Source: Gemmatimonadota bacterium
GTDB lineage: Bacteria; Gemmatimonadota; Gemmatimonadetes; Longimicrobiales; Gaopeijiaceae
Assembly: GCA_009692205.1 (NCBI GenBank)
Contig: SHZR01000007.1
Span: 1-64,000, forward strand
Direction: 5' to 3'
DNA: 64,000 nt
In this document: piece after piece, positions 34,925 through 43,574 of the stretch
Numbering within the stretch: the first letter of the stretch is position 1
Layout of the letters: every line of letters begins with the position of its first letter
Translations under genes and position numbers: made by a program
The notes under the pieces: model-generated
What the model was told of the DNA's origin: nothing
The model's input: only the letters and a program-made list of their open reading frames with translations
Database searches by the model: none

Positions 34925-37070
34925 GCGATCGTCTCGCGCGAAGCTCGCGGGGACATCCACGGCGGCGACCGCGGGCGCCCCTGCGTGGCGGACGCTCAGG
35001 AGGCCGGCCGTCGCCCTGCCGGCGATCGGGGTCGTGGTCGCGCTCGCCGCCTGGATGGGCACCGTAGCGAGCGAGCGGTCTCGAGAGCGCTGGGCCAGGG
35101 AGGAAGCGTTGCCCCAGATGCTCGCCCTCATCGCGAACGACGACTATGCCGCAGCGCTCGCGCTCGCGGAGCAAGTCGAGGCGGTGCTCCCCAACGACCC
35201 GGCGCTGGCCGACGCGATCGCACAAGCGTCGGTCACGGCACCGATCGTCACGGACCCGCCCGGCGCGGACGTCTACGTCCGCTCGTACGACGACCGCGCC
35301 GCAGACTGGCGGCTGGTCGGGCGCTCCCCGATCGAGGCGGAGCGCCTGCCGCGCCGCTCCGCCGTCGAGATTCGCGTGGAGAAAGAGGGATTCGATCCGG
35401 TCGAGGTGGCTTCGGGGGTCCCAGGCTTCTTCTTCCGTCCGACGGGTGCTCCGCCGATCACCCTTCGCCCGTCGGGAGCCGTTCCTCCGGAGATGGTCTT
35501 CGTTCCTGGTGGAGACTTTCCGGTGCGGATCACGGGCTTCAATACGCTGCTCAGGGCCCACCTGGACGCCTTCCTGATCGACCGTTACGAGGTGACCAAC
35601 GCCGAGTACAAGGAGTTCGTCGACGCCGGCGGGTATTCCGATCCTCGCTACTGGGAAGGGCTCGACTTCGTACGCGACGGGCGCCGGCTGTCGTGGGAGG
35701 AGGCCGCGGTGCTCCTGGTCGACCAGACCGGTCGCCCCGGGCCATCCACGTGGGAGTTCGGCACCTTCCCGCCACAGCAGGAGGCGTACCCCGTGAGCGG
35801 CGTGAGTTGGTACGAGGCGGTCGCGTACAACCGCTTCCGCGAAAAGTCCCTTCCCACGATCTACCATTGGGCGCGGGCGGCGATCGAGCCGGATGGTGTT
35901 CAGGTCTTCGTGACTCACCTGCTGGCACAGGCGAACTTCAACGGGGAAGGTCCCTTGCCCGTCGTCGAGAGCAGGGCCATGGGGCCGTACGGCACCTACG
36001 ACACCGCTGGCAACGTGAAGGAGTGGGCCTGGAACGCGTCGGGCGACCACCGGTGGCTGCTCGGTGGAGCCTGGGACGACGAGCAGCGCATGTACAGCGT
36101 ACGCTTCACGTCGCCTACGTTCGACCGCTCGTCACGCCACGGTTTCCGGGGCGTGCGCTACGTCGAGGGAGAACCCAACGACAGCCTCGCGGCGCCTGTC
36201 GAGTCCTTCTCGCGCGACTACAATGCGGCGCGCCCTGTATCGGAGGCCGTCTACCAGGCGTATCGCCGCCCGCTCCTCTACGTGCCCGGCGAGCTGGACG
36301 CCAGGGAGGAGTCGGTCGACGACACGTTGGAGGAATATCGCCGCATCAAAGTGACGCTGGACGCGGGCTACGTGAACGAGCGCATGGCGATCTACCTGTT
36401 CCTGCCCAAGGGTGGTGCGCCGCCGTACCAGGCCGCCGTTTTCTTCCCGGGCCTAGATGCATTCATGAACCGATCCACAGGGGAGCCCTACCCGACCGTT
36501 CCCTCGGAATCACTCGGGGCTGTGGTTAGCAGCGGACGGGCCGTGATCATCCCGACGTGGAGCGGGTCGATGGATCGGTGGGACGACTTCGACTCCCAAT
36601 CCGGAGAACAGTCCAAGCGGTCGTTGAGGACGAAGATGGCCGAGTGGACAGAGGACCTGGGCCGGACCATCGACTACCTCGAGTCTCGGGACGACATCGA
36701 TGCGGAGCGAATCTTCTATTTCGGCGTAAGCTTCGGATCGTCTACGTCGCTCCCGCTCCTCGACCTGGAGAGCCGACTCCGCGCGGCTTTGCTGCTGCTG
36801 CCCGGCTACACGTACCGCCAAGTGCCGCCCGAGATGGACGCCGTCAACTACGCGCCGCACATCACGATGCCGGTGTTGATGATCGGGGGTCGCGACGACT
36901 ACGTGTTCCCCGTGGAGATCGCTCAGCGCCCGCTGTTCGAGCAGCTCGGGACGCCGGCCGCGGACAAGCGCCACCTGCTCTACCCGATGGGCCACGGTCC
37001 CATTCCGCGGGGTCAGTTCCTGCGCGACGTCCTGCCCTGGTTAGACCAATACCTGGGGCCGGTGCGGTAA
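34890..37070 (+). CDS. PEGA / SUMF1-like / alpha-beta hydrolase protein lacking a kinase domain
   Basis: 726 residues: membrane helix (about 40-57, AVALPAIGVVVALAAWMGTV), a PEGA-like domain (DPPGADVYVRSYDD to about 195), a formylglycine-generating-enzyme-like (SUMF1) fold (FLIDRYEVTNAEYKEFV, YPVSGVSWYEAVAYNRFREK, TYDTAGNVKEWAWN), then an alpha/beta hydrolase with GVSFG nucleophile elbow, GGRDDYVFP Asp and GHGP His. In the SUMF1 part the region where FGE has its redox Cys reads HGFRGVRY, so it is not a sulfatase activator. Relatives usually begin with a Ser/Thr kinase; here an in-frame TGA at 34884-34886 blocks any upstream extension. Confidence 0.8.
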   Translation: MSMRTRAETSNMRSSRAKLAGTSTAATAGAPAWRTLRRPAVALPAIGVVVALAAWMGTVASERSRERWAREEALPQMLALIANDDYAAALALAEQVEAVLPNDPALADAIAQASVTAPIVTDPPGADVYVRSYDDRAADWRLVGRSPIEAERLPRRSAVEIRVEKEGFDPVEVASGVPGFFFRPTGAPPITLRPSGAVPPEMVFVPGGDFPVRITGFNTLLRAHLDAFLIDRYEVTNAEYKEFVDAGGYSDPRYWEGLDFVRDGRRLSWEEAAVLLVDQTGRPGPSTWEFGTFPPQQEAYPVSGVSWYEAVAYNRFREKSLPTIYHWARAAIEPDGVQVFVTHLLAQANFNGEGPLPVVESRAMGPYGTYDTAGNVKEWAWNASGDHRWLLGGAWDDEQRMYSVRFTSPTFDRSSRHGFRGVRYVEGEPNDSLAAPVESFSRDYNAARPVSEAVYQAYRRPLLYVPGELDAREESVDDTLEEYRRIKVTLDAGYVNERMAIYLFLPKGGAPPYQAAVFFPGLDAFMNRSTGEPYPTVPSESLGAVVSSGRAVIIPTWSGSMDRWDDFDSQSGEQSKRSLRTKMAEWTEDLGRTIDYLESRDDIDAERIFYFGVSFGSSTSLPLLDLESRLRAALLLLPGYTYRQVPPEMDAVNYAPHITMPVLMIGGRDDYVFPVEIAQRPLFEQLGTPAADKRHLLYPMGHGPIPRGQFLRDVLPWLDQYLGPVR

Positions 37071-37179
37071 GGCCGGTCGAGCGCAGGCGATGAGCTTCCT
37101 GGCCCGGCCTTCCGGGTGACGCTACGATGACCGCGGACATGCGCGTGCGCGTCCGGGGCGCCTGAGGAGCCCGCGCCGA

Positions 37180-37735
37180 ATGCCGATCGACCGACTGAAC
37201 ATGGTTCTGCGCGCGCACATGCGCGCGCGGGAGGACGCCGGCACGGCCAAGGGGGCCCAGAAGGTGGTCGTCGCGGTGAAGCCGGCGGCGGGCAACCGCG
37301 GCCCGCGCTTTCTCCTGAAGGGCCAGGGCGAGCGCGAGTTCATCCGCATGAACTCGAACTCCTACCTGGGGATGGGCTCGCGGCCCGACGTCATCCACGC
37401 CGAGGAGGAGGCCACGCGTGCGTTCGGCGCCGGGCCCCGAGGGTCCGCGACTGCTCGAGCGCCTGCGCGCGCTCACGCGCATGTTCGAGGTGGGACTCGG
37501 GCGTATCGGCATCGAGACGATCCCGGGCGAGCACCCGGTCGTGCCGCTCATGATCCGCGACACACAAAGGACACGTGACCTCGTGCGCTACCTCTTAGAG
37601 CGCGGCGTGCTCGTGACGGGACTCACGTATCCGGTCGTGCCCAATGGGGACGAGGAGATCCGCACGCAGGTGAACGCGGACCACACCGAGGGCGACATCG
37701 ACTACGTGCTCGCGCAGCGGGATGCGTTCGCGTGA
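37180..37735 (+). pseudogene. 2-amino-3-ketobutyrate CoA ligase-like, interior deleted
   Basis: The N-terminal part (PRFLLKGQGEREFIRMNSNS, YLGMGSRPDVIHAEEEATRA, then FGAGP) is followed, in a different frame, by the C-terminal part (GPRLLERLRALTRMFEVGLG, PGEHPVVPLMIRDTQRT, YPVVPNGDEEIRTQVNADHT). Full-length enzymes of this family (glycine C-acetyltransferase / 8-amino-7-oxononanoate synthase type) have about 400 residues. Here some 220 are missing, including the PLP-binding Lys, with the junction near 37430-37445. It cannot be active. Its TGA overlaps the GTG of the next gene, so operon structure is preserved. Confidence 0.8.
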
Positions 37736-39009
37736 GCGGCGCAGGGTCGGTCGATCCGGCGAAGGGAGCGATGCCCAGCGTCCTCAAGCTCGCCGGTCCA
37801 GGCCTCATCGTCGCCGCCGCGGGCATCGGGTCCGGCGACGTCGTCGCGGCGTCGGTCGCCGGCGCGAGGTATGGCGTCCTGCTGCTGTGGGCGCTCGTGC
37901 TGGGCGCGTTCTTCAAGTTCGTGCTGACCGAGGGGATCGCGCGGTGGCAGCTCGCCACGGGGCTCACCGCTCTCGAGGGGTGGGCGGCGTACATGCCCGC
38001 GTGGGTGAAGGTCTACTTCGGCGTGTACCTGCTGTTCTGGACGGTCGCGGTCACTGCGGCGCTCACGAACGCGACCGGGCTCGGCATGGCGAACCTCACC
38101 GGAGGCGCCATCTCGCAGCCCTGGGGCGCGGTGCTGCACAGCCTCCTCGGAGGCGCGTTCGTCTTCCTCGGCGGATACGGGCGGTTCGAGACGCTGACGA
38201 AGACGCTCGTGGGGATCATGGCCTTCACGATCCTCGTCTGCGCTGCGCTCACCTTCAGCGACCCGATCGGCGTCGTGCGCGGGTCGCTCATCCCCACCGT
38301 GCCGGCGGGCGGCGGCATGTACGTGCTCTCGGTGATCGGCGGCATCGGCGGCTCCATCACGATGCTCGGGTACAACTACTGGATGCGTGAGGAGCGGATG
38401 GAGGGGGAGAAGTACCTCGGCTACGTGAGGGGCGACGTGGGTATCGCGTACTTGTTTACTGCGGTGTTCGGCATGGCGATCGTGTTGATCTCGAACCAGA
38501 CGTTCTTCCTCACCGGCATCCAAATCACCGACGCGCAGGCCGTGCCGCTCATGGCCGAGACGCTCGGCGAGGTCCTCGGATCCTTCGGCAGATGGGCCTA
38601 CTCGATCGGATTCTGGGCCGCGGTGTTCGCTTCTCTGCTCGGCGTGTGGCAGAGCGTGCCCTATCTCTACGCGGACTTCTACGGGATCGTGAAGAAACTC
38701 TCGCCCGAGGAGCGCGCCGAGGTCGTCAAGGTGACGAGCAAGCCGTACCGGCTCGCTTTGCTCTGGGTCACGCTCGTGCCGCTTCCGTTCGCGTTTACGG
38801 GAAGGCCGATCGCGGTGATCGTCACGTATACGATCGTGGGCAGCCTCTTCGTGCCGTTCCTCGCCGCGACGCTACTCTACCTGAACAACCGGGTGAAATG
38901 GGACCGCGCCGTCCCGCACAACCATTGGGCGACGAACGCGCTCCTCGTCGTGATCCTCGCTCTCTTCCTCGCCGTGGGAGTCCAGGAGGTCGTCAACGCG
39001 ATCCGGTGA
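37732..39009 (+). CDS. Nramp-like transporter lacking the canonical metal-site motif
   Basis: 425 residues with about eleven membrane helices of the Nramp/APC type. GTG 37732 overlaps the preceding stop. In Nramp metal transporters TM1 carries DPGN; here the equivalent reads GPGLIVAAAGIGSGDVVAAS, so Asp and Asn of the metal site are not in place, and the TM6 segment is GGIGGSITMLGYNYWMRE. This group of Nramp-related proteins probably moves another ion or solute. Coupling to a 2-amino-3-ketobutyrate ligase (threonine/glycine metabolism) may hint at the substrate, but that is inference. Confidence 0.8.
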   Translation: MSGAGSVDPAKGAMPSVLKLAGPGLIVAAAGIGSGDVVAASVAGARYGVLLLWALVLGAFFKFVLTEGIARWQLATGLTALEGWAAYMPAWVKVYFGVYLLFWTVAVTAALTNATGLGMANLTGGAISQPWGAVLHSLLGGAFVFLGGYGRFETLTKTLVGIMAFTILVCAALTFSDPIGVVRGSLIPTVPAGGGMYVLSVIGGIGGSITMLGYNYWMREERMEGEKYLGYVRGDVGIAYLFTAVFGMAIVLISNQTFFLTGIQITDAQAVPLMAETLGEVLGSFGRWAYSIGFWAAVFASLLGVWQSVPYLYADFYGIVKKLSPEERAEVVKVTSKPYRLALLWVTLVPLPFAFTGRPIAVIVTYTIVGSLFVPFLAATLLYLNNRVKWDRAVPHNHWATNALLVVILALFLAVGVQEVVNAIR

Positions 39010-39018
39010 GGGGCTACC

Positions 39019-39855
39019 TCAGTGCGTCATCGTCCAGAGTACGACGTTGATCAAGACCGCATAGGCCGGAGGGGAGAACCTGTAGAAGTAGTCGCTCGAG
39101 TAGTTCTCGCGTTCCCACCCGTCGGAGATGTCGGTGTTGTGCGTGATCAGCACGAGGATGCGCCCCGTCTCGTCGGCCATGGCCCACATCGACGCGTGCT
39201 CGCTGTCGCGTCCCAGCTCCGACGTCGAACCGCCGCTCCCGCGCCACGAGTTGGCGGAGGGAATCTGCGGGACATCGGGAATGATGTAGAGCTGGGTGAA
39301 GAGCGGGTGCTCGGGATCGAGCTCCACGAGGGGGAACTCAGGGAGCACGCGCTGGATCTCGGAGGAGAAACGACTCCAGCCCTGGCTTCCCCAGAAATCG
39401 TCCGCCCAGAAGAACCCTCCCTTGAGCAGGTAGTCTCGCAGGATCGCGCCGTCCTCGTCGGAGAACCCGAGCTCGCCCACGTCGGTGGCCATCAGCATCG
39501 GGCACTCGTAGATCTCGGGCTCGCCCAGCTGGAGGACTGCGAACCCCTCTTCGCCGTACGACCAACGAGACCCGCGCAACTTCGTGAGTTGCTGGAGCCG
39601 GATCATGAGATTCCGGTCCGCATCCGGGAAGTCGGTCGTCCAGCCGTTCCCCGATCCATCCCGGCGCACGGAATTGTAGGCGAGCCGGCAATAAGTGAAC
39701 GGTCCAGGGATGTCGGGGAGCCCGTCCCCGAGGCGAACCCTCGTGTTAGTTCGTCCGTCGCCGAAGCCGACGCTGCGGCGCTGTGCGTCGACCCGTGCGG
39801 AGGCGCTCGCGAGGAGGGCCACGGCCAGGACGAGCAGGTGGGCGGTTCGGCGCAT
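39019..39855 (-). CDS. Secreted DUF4159 protein
   Basis: 278 residues from ATG 39855, chosen because it begins a signal peptide (MRRTAHLLVLAVALLASASA). The DUF4159 core is typical: FTYCRLAYNSVRRDGSGNGW, then TDFPDADRNLMIRLQQLT, YECPMLMATDVGELGFSDED, LRDYLLKGGFFWADDFWG and DGWERENYSSDYFYRFSP. DUF4159 proteins resemble glutamine-amidotransferase-like folds and often sit beside MoxR/BatA genes; neither is here and the function is unknown. Its 3' end is nine bases from the convergent transporter gene. Confidence 0.85.
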   Translation of the reverse strand: MRRTAHLLVLAVALLASASARVDAQRRSVGFGDGRTNTRVRLGDGLPDIPGPFTYCRLAYNSVRRDGSGNGWTTDFPDADRNLMIRLQQLTKLRGSRWSYGEEGFAVLQLGEPEIYECPMLMATDVGELGFSDEDGAILRDYLLKGGFFWADDFWGSQGWSRFSSEIQRVLPEFPLVELDPEHPLFTQLYIIPDVPQIPSANSWRGSGGSTSELGRDSEHASMWAMADETGRILVLITHNTDISDGWERENYSSDYFYRFSPPAYAVLINVVLWTMTH

Positions 39856-40007
39856 GGGCCTGGCGGAGGGGTCGGCGGAGTCGTTGGCGATCTCACCGTG
39901 GACCCGTAGACTGAGGTTTGTGCTACTCCGTGACAATGCAGGTGGCCGGCCGTTTCGGCCACGTGCGACCTCCCAGAGGACGAAACGGTGCGAGTAGGCG
40001 CGGACCG

Positions 40008-40484
40008 TTGAAGATCTGGGTCGACGCCGACGCTGTTCCGCGAGACGTGAAGGACATCGTCGCGCGGGCCGCGCTCCGAATGCAGCTCGCCACCCACCTC
40101 GTCGCCAACCAGCGGATCCAGACGCCGGCGAACAACGCCTTCGTCACGGCCGTGTGGGTGGCCGGCGGCCCCGACGTCGCGGACGACCACATCGTCGCTC
40201 ACGCCGAACCCGGGGACCTGGCCGTTACCGCGGACATCCCGCTGGCCGCGAGGTTGGTCGAGAAGAGCGTGAGCACGATCGACCCGCGGGGGGCGGAATA
40301 CACGCCGGAGAACATCCGCGAGAGACTCTCGCTGCGCGACTTCATGGACCGACTGCGTTCGACGGGCGTCGAGACGGGCGGGCCGAACGCCTACGGAGTG
40401 AAGGATAAGCAAGCCTTCGCGTCCACCTTCGATCGCGTGCTCATGCGGCTCCTGCGGGCGCAGGGACACGGGACGAGCGGGTGA
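40008..40484 (+). CDS. YaiI/YqxD-family (DUF188) protein
   Basis: 158 residues from TTG 40008, the only start that fits the conserved N-terminus KIWVDADAVPRDVKDIV. The PIN-like DUF188 fold is seen: acidic DADAVP near the start, ANQRIQTPAN, DVADDHIVAHAEPGDLAVTA, then DIPLAAR and the C-terminal FMDRLRSTGVETGGPNAYG. Members are predicted nucleases of unknown role. Start is rare but supported by family alignment from memory. Confidence 0.85.
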   Translation: MKIWVDADAVPRDVKDIVARAALRMQLATHLVANQRIQTPANNAFVTAVWVAGGPDVADDHIVAHAEPGDLAVTADIPLAARLVEKSVSTIDPRGAEYTPENIRERLSLRDFMDRLRSTGVETGGPNAYGVKDKQAFASTFDRVLMRLLRAQGHGTSG

Positions 40485-40625
40485 GCCCAGGTTGCCGGGT
40501 CGACGCCCTGCCGGCATCGTAGGCTCAGCGCCCCACCCCGACTGGAGGTTCAGGTCATTGCACGCTCGCTCCCGCCGGGACCACTAGCCGCGCTCGCGGC
40601 TTCGACTTCGCCGGTGAACCCTGCC

Positions 40626-41336
40626 ATGCCTGCGCTACCGGACCTCGCGGCGCGGCATCAGCAGCCGGAGCTGATGGACGCTCCGGGTCTCGATCGGGCG
40701 CGTCACCTGCACGCGCTTCAAGCTCTGGAGCGCGTGAACCTCGTGTCGCTCACCGCCGCACGCCTTTGGGCAGAGGTGCGCGCCCTCGCCCGAGACCGCG
40801 TGCGGCCGGTCCGCGTGCTGGACGTCGCGTGCGGTGGAGGGGACGTGCTGCTGGACGTCGCGCGCCGGGCCAGCCGCCACGGAGTGGAGGTCGACCTGTG
40901 CGGCTGCGATGTGAGCGCGGTCGCGCTGGATCGTGCGCGAGCGCGTGCGGAAGGGTTGAAGACCACCAGGTTCCTGGCCGTCGACGTCCTGCGGGAGGAG
41001 ATACTGGGTCCTTACGACGTGGTGTGCTCGTCGCTCTTCCTGCACCATCTCTCCCGCGCTGATGCGATGGTGCTGCTGCGCGCCATGGCGCGTGCGAGCC
41101 GGCGTGTGCTGCTTGTGCAGGATCTCCGGCGGTCGCGCCTAGGGTACGCTTTCGCGTGGATCGGACTGCACGTGCTCACGACGTCCGATGTGGCGCGGTT
41201 CGACGGGCCAGTCTCCGTGCGGGCCGCCTACACACTCGCGGAGGCCCGTACGCTCGCCGCAGACGCCGGGCTCGAGGGTGCCGTCATCCGAGCCCGCTGG
41301 CCGCAGCGGTTTACGATCCGGTGGGCGAGGCCATGA
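40626..41336 (+). CDS. UbiE-like SAM-dependent methyltransferase (type III PKS operon)
   Basis: 236 residues from ATG 40626; GTG 40614 adds four. The SAM-binding motif I is VRVLDVACGGGDVLLDVARR, with the acidic post-motif DLCGCDVSAVALDRA and a motif IV-like GPYDVVCSSLFLHHLSR. The N-terminus RHQQPELMDAPGLDRARHLH is typical of the methyltransferase found beside type III polyketide synthases. It probably O- or C-methylates the phenolic product of the PKS. Stop and the next ATG overlap by four bases. Confidence 0.85.
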   Translation: MPALPDLAARHQQPELMDAPGLDRARHLHALQALERVNLVSLTAARLWAEVRALARDRVRPVRVLDVACGGGDVLLDVARRASRHGVEVDLCGCDVSAVALDRARARAEGLKTTRFLAVDVLREEILGPYDVVCSSLFLHHLSRADAMVLLRAMARASRRVLLVQDLRRSRLGYAFAWIGLHVLTTSDVARFDGPVSVRAAYTLAEARTLAADAGLEGAVIRARWPQRFTIRWARP

Positions 41337-42469
41337 CCGACTGGGACGTGGTCGTCGTCGGCGCCGGGCCCGCGGGCACAGCGGCCGCCATCGAGCTCGC
41401 GCGGCAAGGGGCGTCGGTGCTCCTCCTCGACCGCACGCGCTTCCCGCGCTGGAAGGTGTGCGGGGCGTGTCTGAGCCCGGGGGCGCTATCGCTCTTGGGA
41501 GCGCTGGGGCTCGAGGGTCTGCCCGCGCGCCTGGGCGCCGTGCCCCTCGCACGGCTCGTGCTGAGCTCCCGCGCGGGGACGGTACGCGTGCCGCTCGACG
41601 GCTCGATGGCGATCTCCCGCGCGGCGCTAGACCTCGCGCTGGTGCACGCGACGGAACATGCCGGTGTCGCGTTCTGGCCGGGTGCGCGAGCCGTTCTGGG
41701 CCCACCGGAGCGGGACCTGCGCGTCCTCCGAGTTGTCCGTGACGGCGTGGAGGTCGACGTCGCCGCGCGCGTGGTGATCGACGCCACGGGTCTCGGTCGT
41801 GGCCTCGACGAGGACGGTCGAGAGACGAGCGCTGCGGCGCCGCGCGCCCGCGTGGGAATCGGGGCGGAACTCGACGAGCCTGCCTATCCCGTGTCTCGGG
41901 GGGATCTGCACATGGTGGTCGGCCGCGCCGGCTATGTGGGCCTCGTACGGGTCGAGGGCGGTGCGCTCAATGTGGCTGCGGCAGTCGATCCGGGCGCGCT
42001 CCGCACCGCAACGCCTCAAGAGGTCGCGAACGGCGTTCTCGCGGAGGCGGGCCGACCGGCACTGGCGCATGCGGCCCACCACGGCTGGCGGGGTACGCCG
42101 TCGCTCATGCGGGCTGCCGGCGACGTCGGCGGGGAGCGGCTCTTTCGCCTGGGCGACGCGGCAGGCTACGCGGAGCCCTTCACGGGCGAGGGCATCTGCT
42201 GGGCGCTCGGCGACGGCCATTCGGCCGCGACGCTCGCGGCCCGCGCGGTCGAGGGATGGCACGGCGACCTGCTGGTCGAGTGGCGGACGTACCGCCGCGA
42301 GCGCAGGCGAAGCTCGGAGCGTCTCTGCCGCGCGCTCGCGGGGGCGCTGCGCCGTCCGTGGATGGTGGACGCGGCGGTCGCGTCCCTGCGTATCGCGCCT
42401 ACGCTCGCCGGTCCGTTCGTGCGGCGAGCGGGTCGCGCGCCGGAGCCGCTCGCGGCGCTGCCCGTATGA
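41333..42469 (+). CDS. FAD-dependent oxidoreductase (geranylgeranyl-reductase/hydroxylase type)
   Basis: 378 residues. FAD-binding GAGPAGTAAAIELARQGASV with LLLDR at the end of strand 2, the family's KVCGACLSPGALSLLG block, and GDAAGYAEPFTGEGICWALG near the ribityl-binding end. This group includes aromatic hydroxylases and isoprenoid reductases; next to a type III PKS it is likely to hydroxylate the resorcinol/pyrone ring, as flavoproteins do in phenolic lipid clusters. ATGA overlaps link it to both neighbours. Confidence 0.85.
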   Translation: MTDWDVVVVGAGPAGTAAAIELARQGASVLLLDRTRFPRWKVCGACLSPGALSLLGALGLEGLPARLGAVPLARLVLSSRAGTVRVPLDGSMAISRAALDLALVHATEHAGVAFWPGARAVLGPPERDLRVLRVVRDGVEVDVAARVVIDATGLGRGLDEDGRETSAAAPRARVGIGAELDEPAYPVSRGDLHMVVGRAGYVGLVRVEGGALNVAAAVDPGALRTATPQEVANGVLAEAGRPALAHAAHHGWRGTPSLMRAAGDVGGERLFRLGDAAGYAEPFTGEGICWALGDGHSAATLAARAVEGWHGDLLVEWRTYRRERRRSSERLCRALAGALRRPWMVDAAVASLRIAPTLAGPFVRRAGRAPEPLAALPV

Positions 42470-43557
42470 CGATGGCGCTCGTGGGGTTCGGAACGGCCGT
42501 GCCGGAGCACGCGCTCACCCAAGAGGAAGCGGTCGAGCTGCACTCGACCCTGTGCGAGATCGACCTGAACCGCTCGCGCACGTTACGCGCGCTCTACCGA
42601 CGCTCGGGCGTATCGCGGCGGCACAGCGTGTTGCTGGACAAGTCCTGCGGCCCCCTCCTCGGGCGGCAGACGTTCTACCCACCCGCGCGGGACGACGCGG
42701 ACGAGGGACCCACGACGGCCCACCGGATGGAACGGTATGAGGCCCACGCGCCGGCCCTCGCGACCACGGCCGCGGCCTCCGCGCTGCACGCCGCTGGGCT
42801 CCGGGGCGGTGAGGTGACCCACGTGGTGACGGTGTCGTGCACGGGGTTTGTCGCTCCGGGGACGGACACGCGCGTGATCGAGGCGCTCGGGCTGCCGCCG
42901 ACCACGCAACGCACGCACGTCGGCTTCATGGGCTGCCACGCGGCCCTGAACGCGCTGCGGGTCGCCGACTCGCTCGTGAGCGCGGATCCGGCCGCGGTCG
43001 TGCTGGTGTGCTCGGTGGAACTGTGCAGCCTGCACTTCGCGTACGGCTGGAATCCCGAGATGCTGGTGCCGAACGCCCTCTTCGCCGACGGTGCGGCCGC
43101 GGTGGTGGGTAGGGCCGCGCCGGGCAACGGCAGCGACTGGCGGATCGCGTCGTCCGCCACGCTGCTCATCCCCGACTCCGGGGGCGACATGTCGTGGCGC
43201 ATCGGCGATCACGGCTTCCGCATGACGCTCTCCGCGCGGGTCCCCGACCTGGTCGCGGGGGGGCTCGGGGATTGGCTGCGGGGCTGGCTGGGCGCCAACG
43301 GACTCGACCTCGGGGACGTGGGGTCTTGGGCCGTGCATCCAGGGGGCCCGCGCATCCTTGGCGCGGTGGAGCGCGCGGCGGGGCTCACCCCGGACCAGAC
43401 CCGGGTGTCCCGCGGGGTGCTAGCCGACTTCGGCAACATGTCGTCGGCCACGGTGTTATTCACCTTGGATCGCCTGCGCTCCGAGGGCGCTCCCGGGCCG
43501 TGCGTGGCGCTCGCGCTCGGTCCCGGCTTGGTCGCAGAGGCCATGCTGATCGTATAA
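42466..43557 (+). CDS. Type III polyketide synthase
   Basis: 363 residues of the chalcone-synthase fold. The catalytic triad is complete: Cys157 in GFMGCHAALNALR, His291 in WAVHPGGPRI, Asn324 in FGNMSSATV. It condenses malonyl-CoA on an acyl-CoA starter without an acyl carrier protein. The bacterial alkylresorcinol/alkylpyrone synthases are the closest functional analogues I can name; starter length and cyclisation cannot be read. Third of three coupled genes; no further genes follow before the amidase. Confidence 0.92.
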   Translation: MTMALVGFGTAVPEHALTQEEAVELHSTLCEIDLNRSRTLRALYRRSGVSRRHSVLLDKSCGPLLGRQTFYPPARDDADEGPTTAHRMERYEAHAPALATTAAASALHAAGLRGGEVTHVVTVSCTGFVAPGTDTRVIEALGLPPTTQRTHVGFMGCHAALNALRVADSLVSADPAAVVLVCSVELCSLHFAYGWNPEMLVPNALFADGAAAVVGRAAPGNGSDWRIASSATLLIPDSGGDMSWRIGDHGFRMTLSARVPDLVAGGLGDWLRGWLGANGLDLGDVGSWAVHPGGPRILGAVERAAGLTPDQTRVSRGVLADFGNMSSATVLFTLDRLRSEGAPGPCVALALGPGLVAEAMLIV

Positions 43558-43574
43558 CGTTCGGGGGAGGACGC

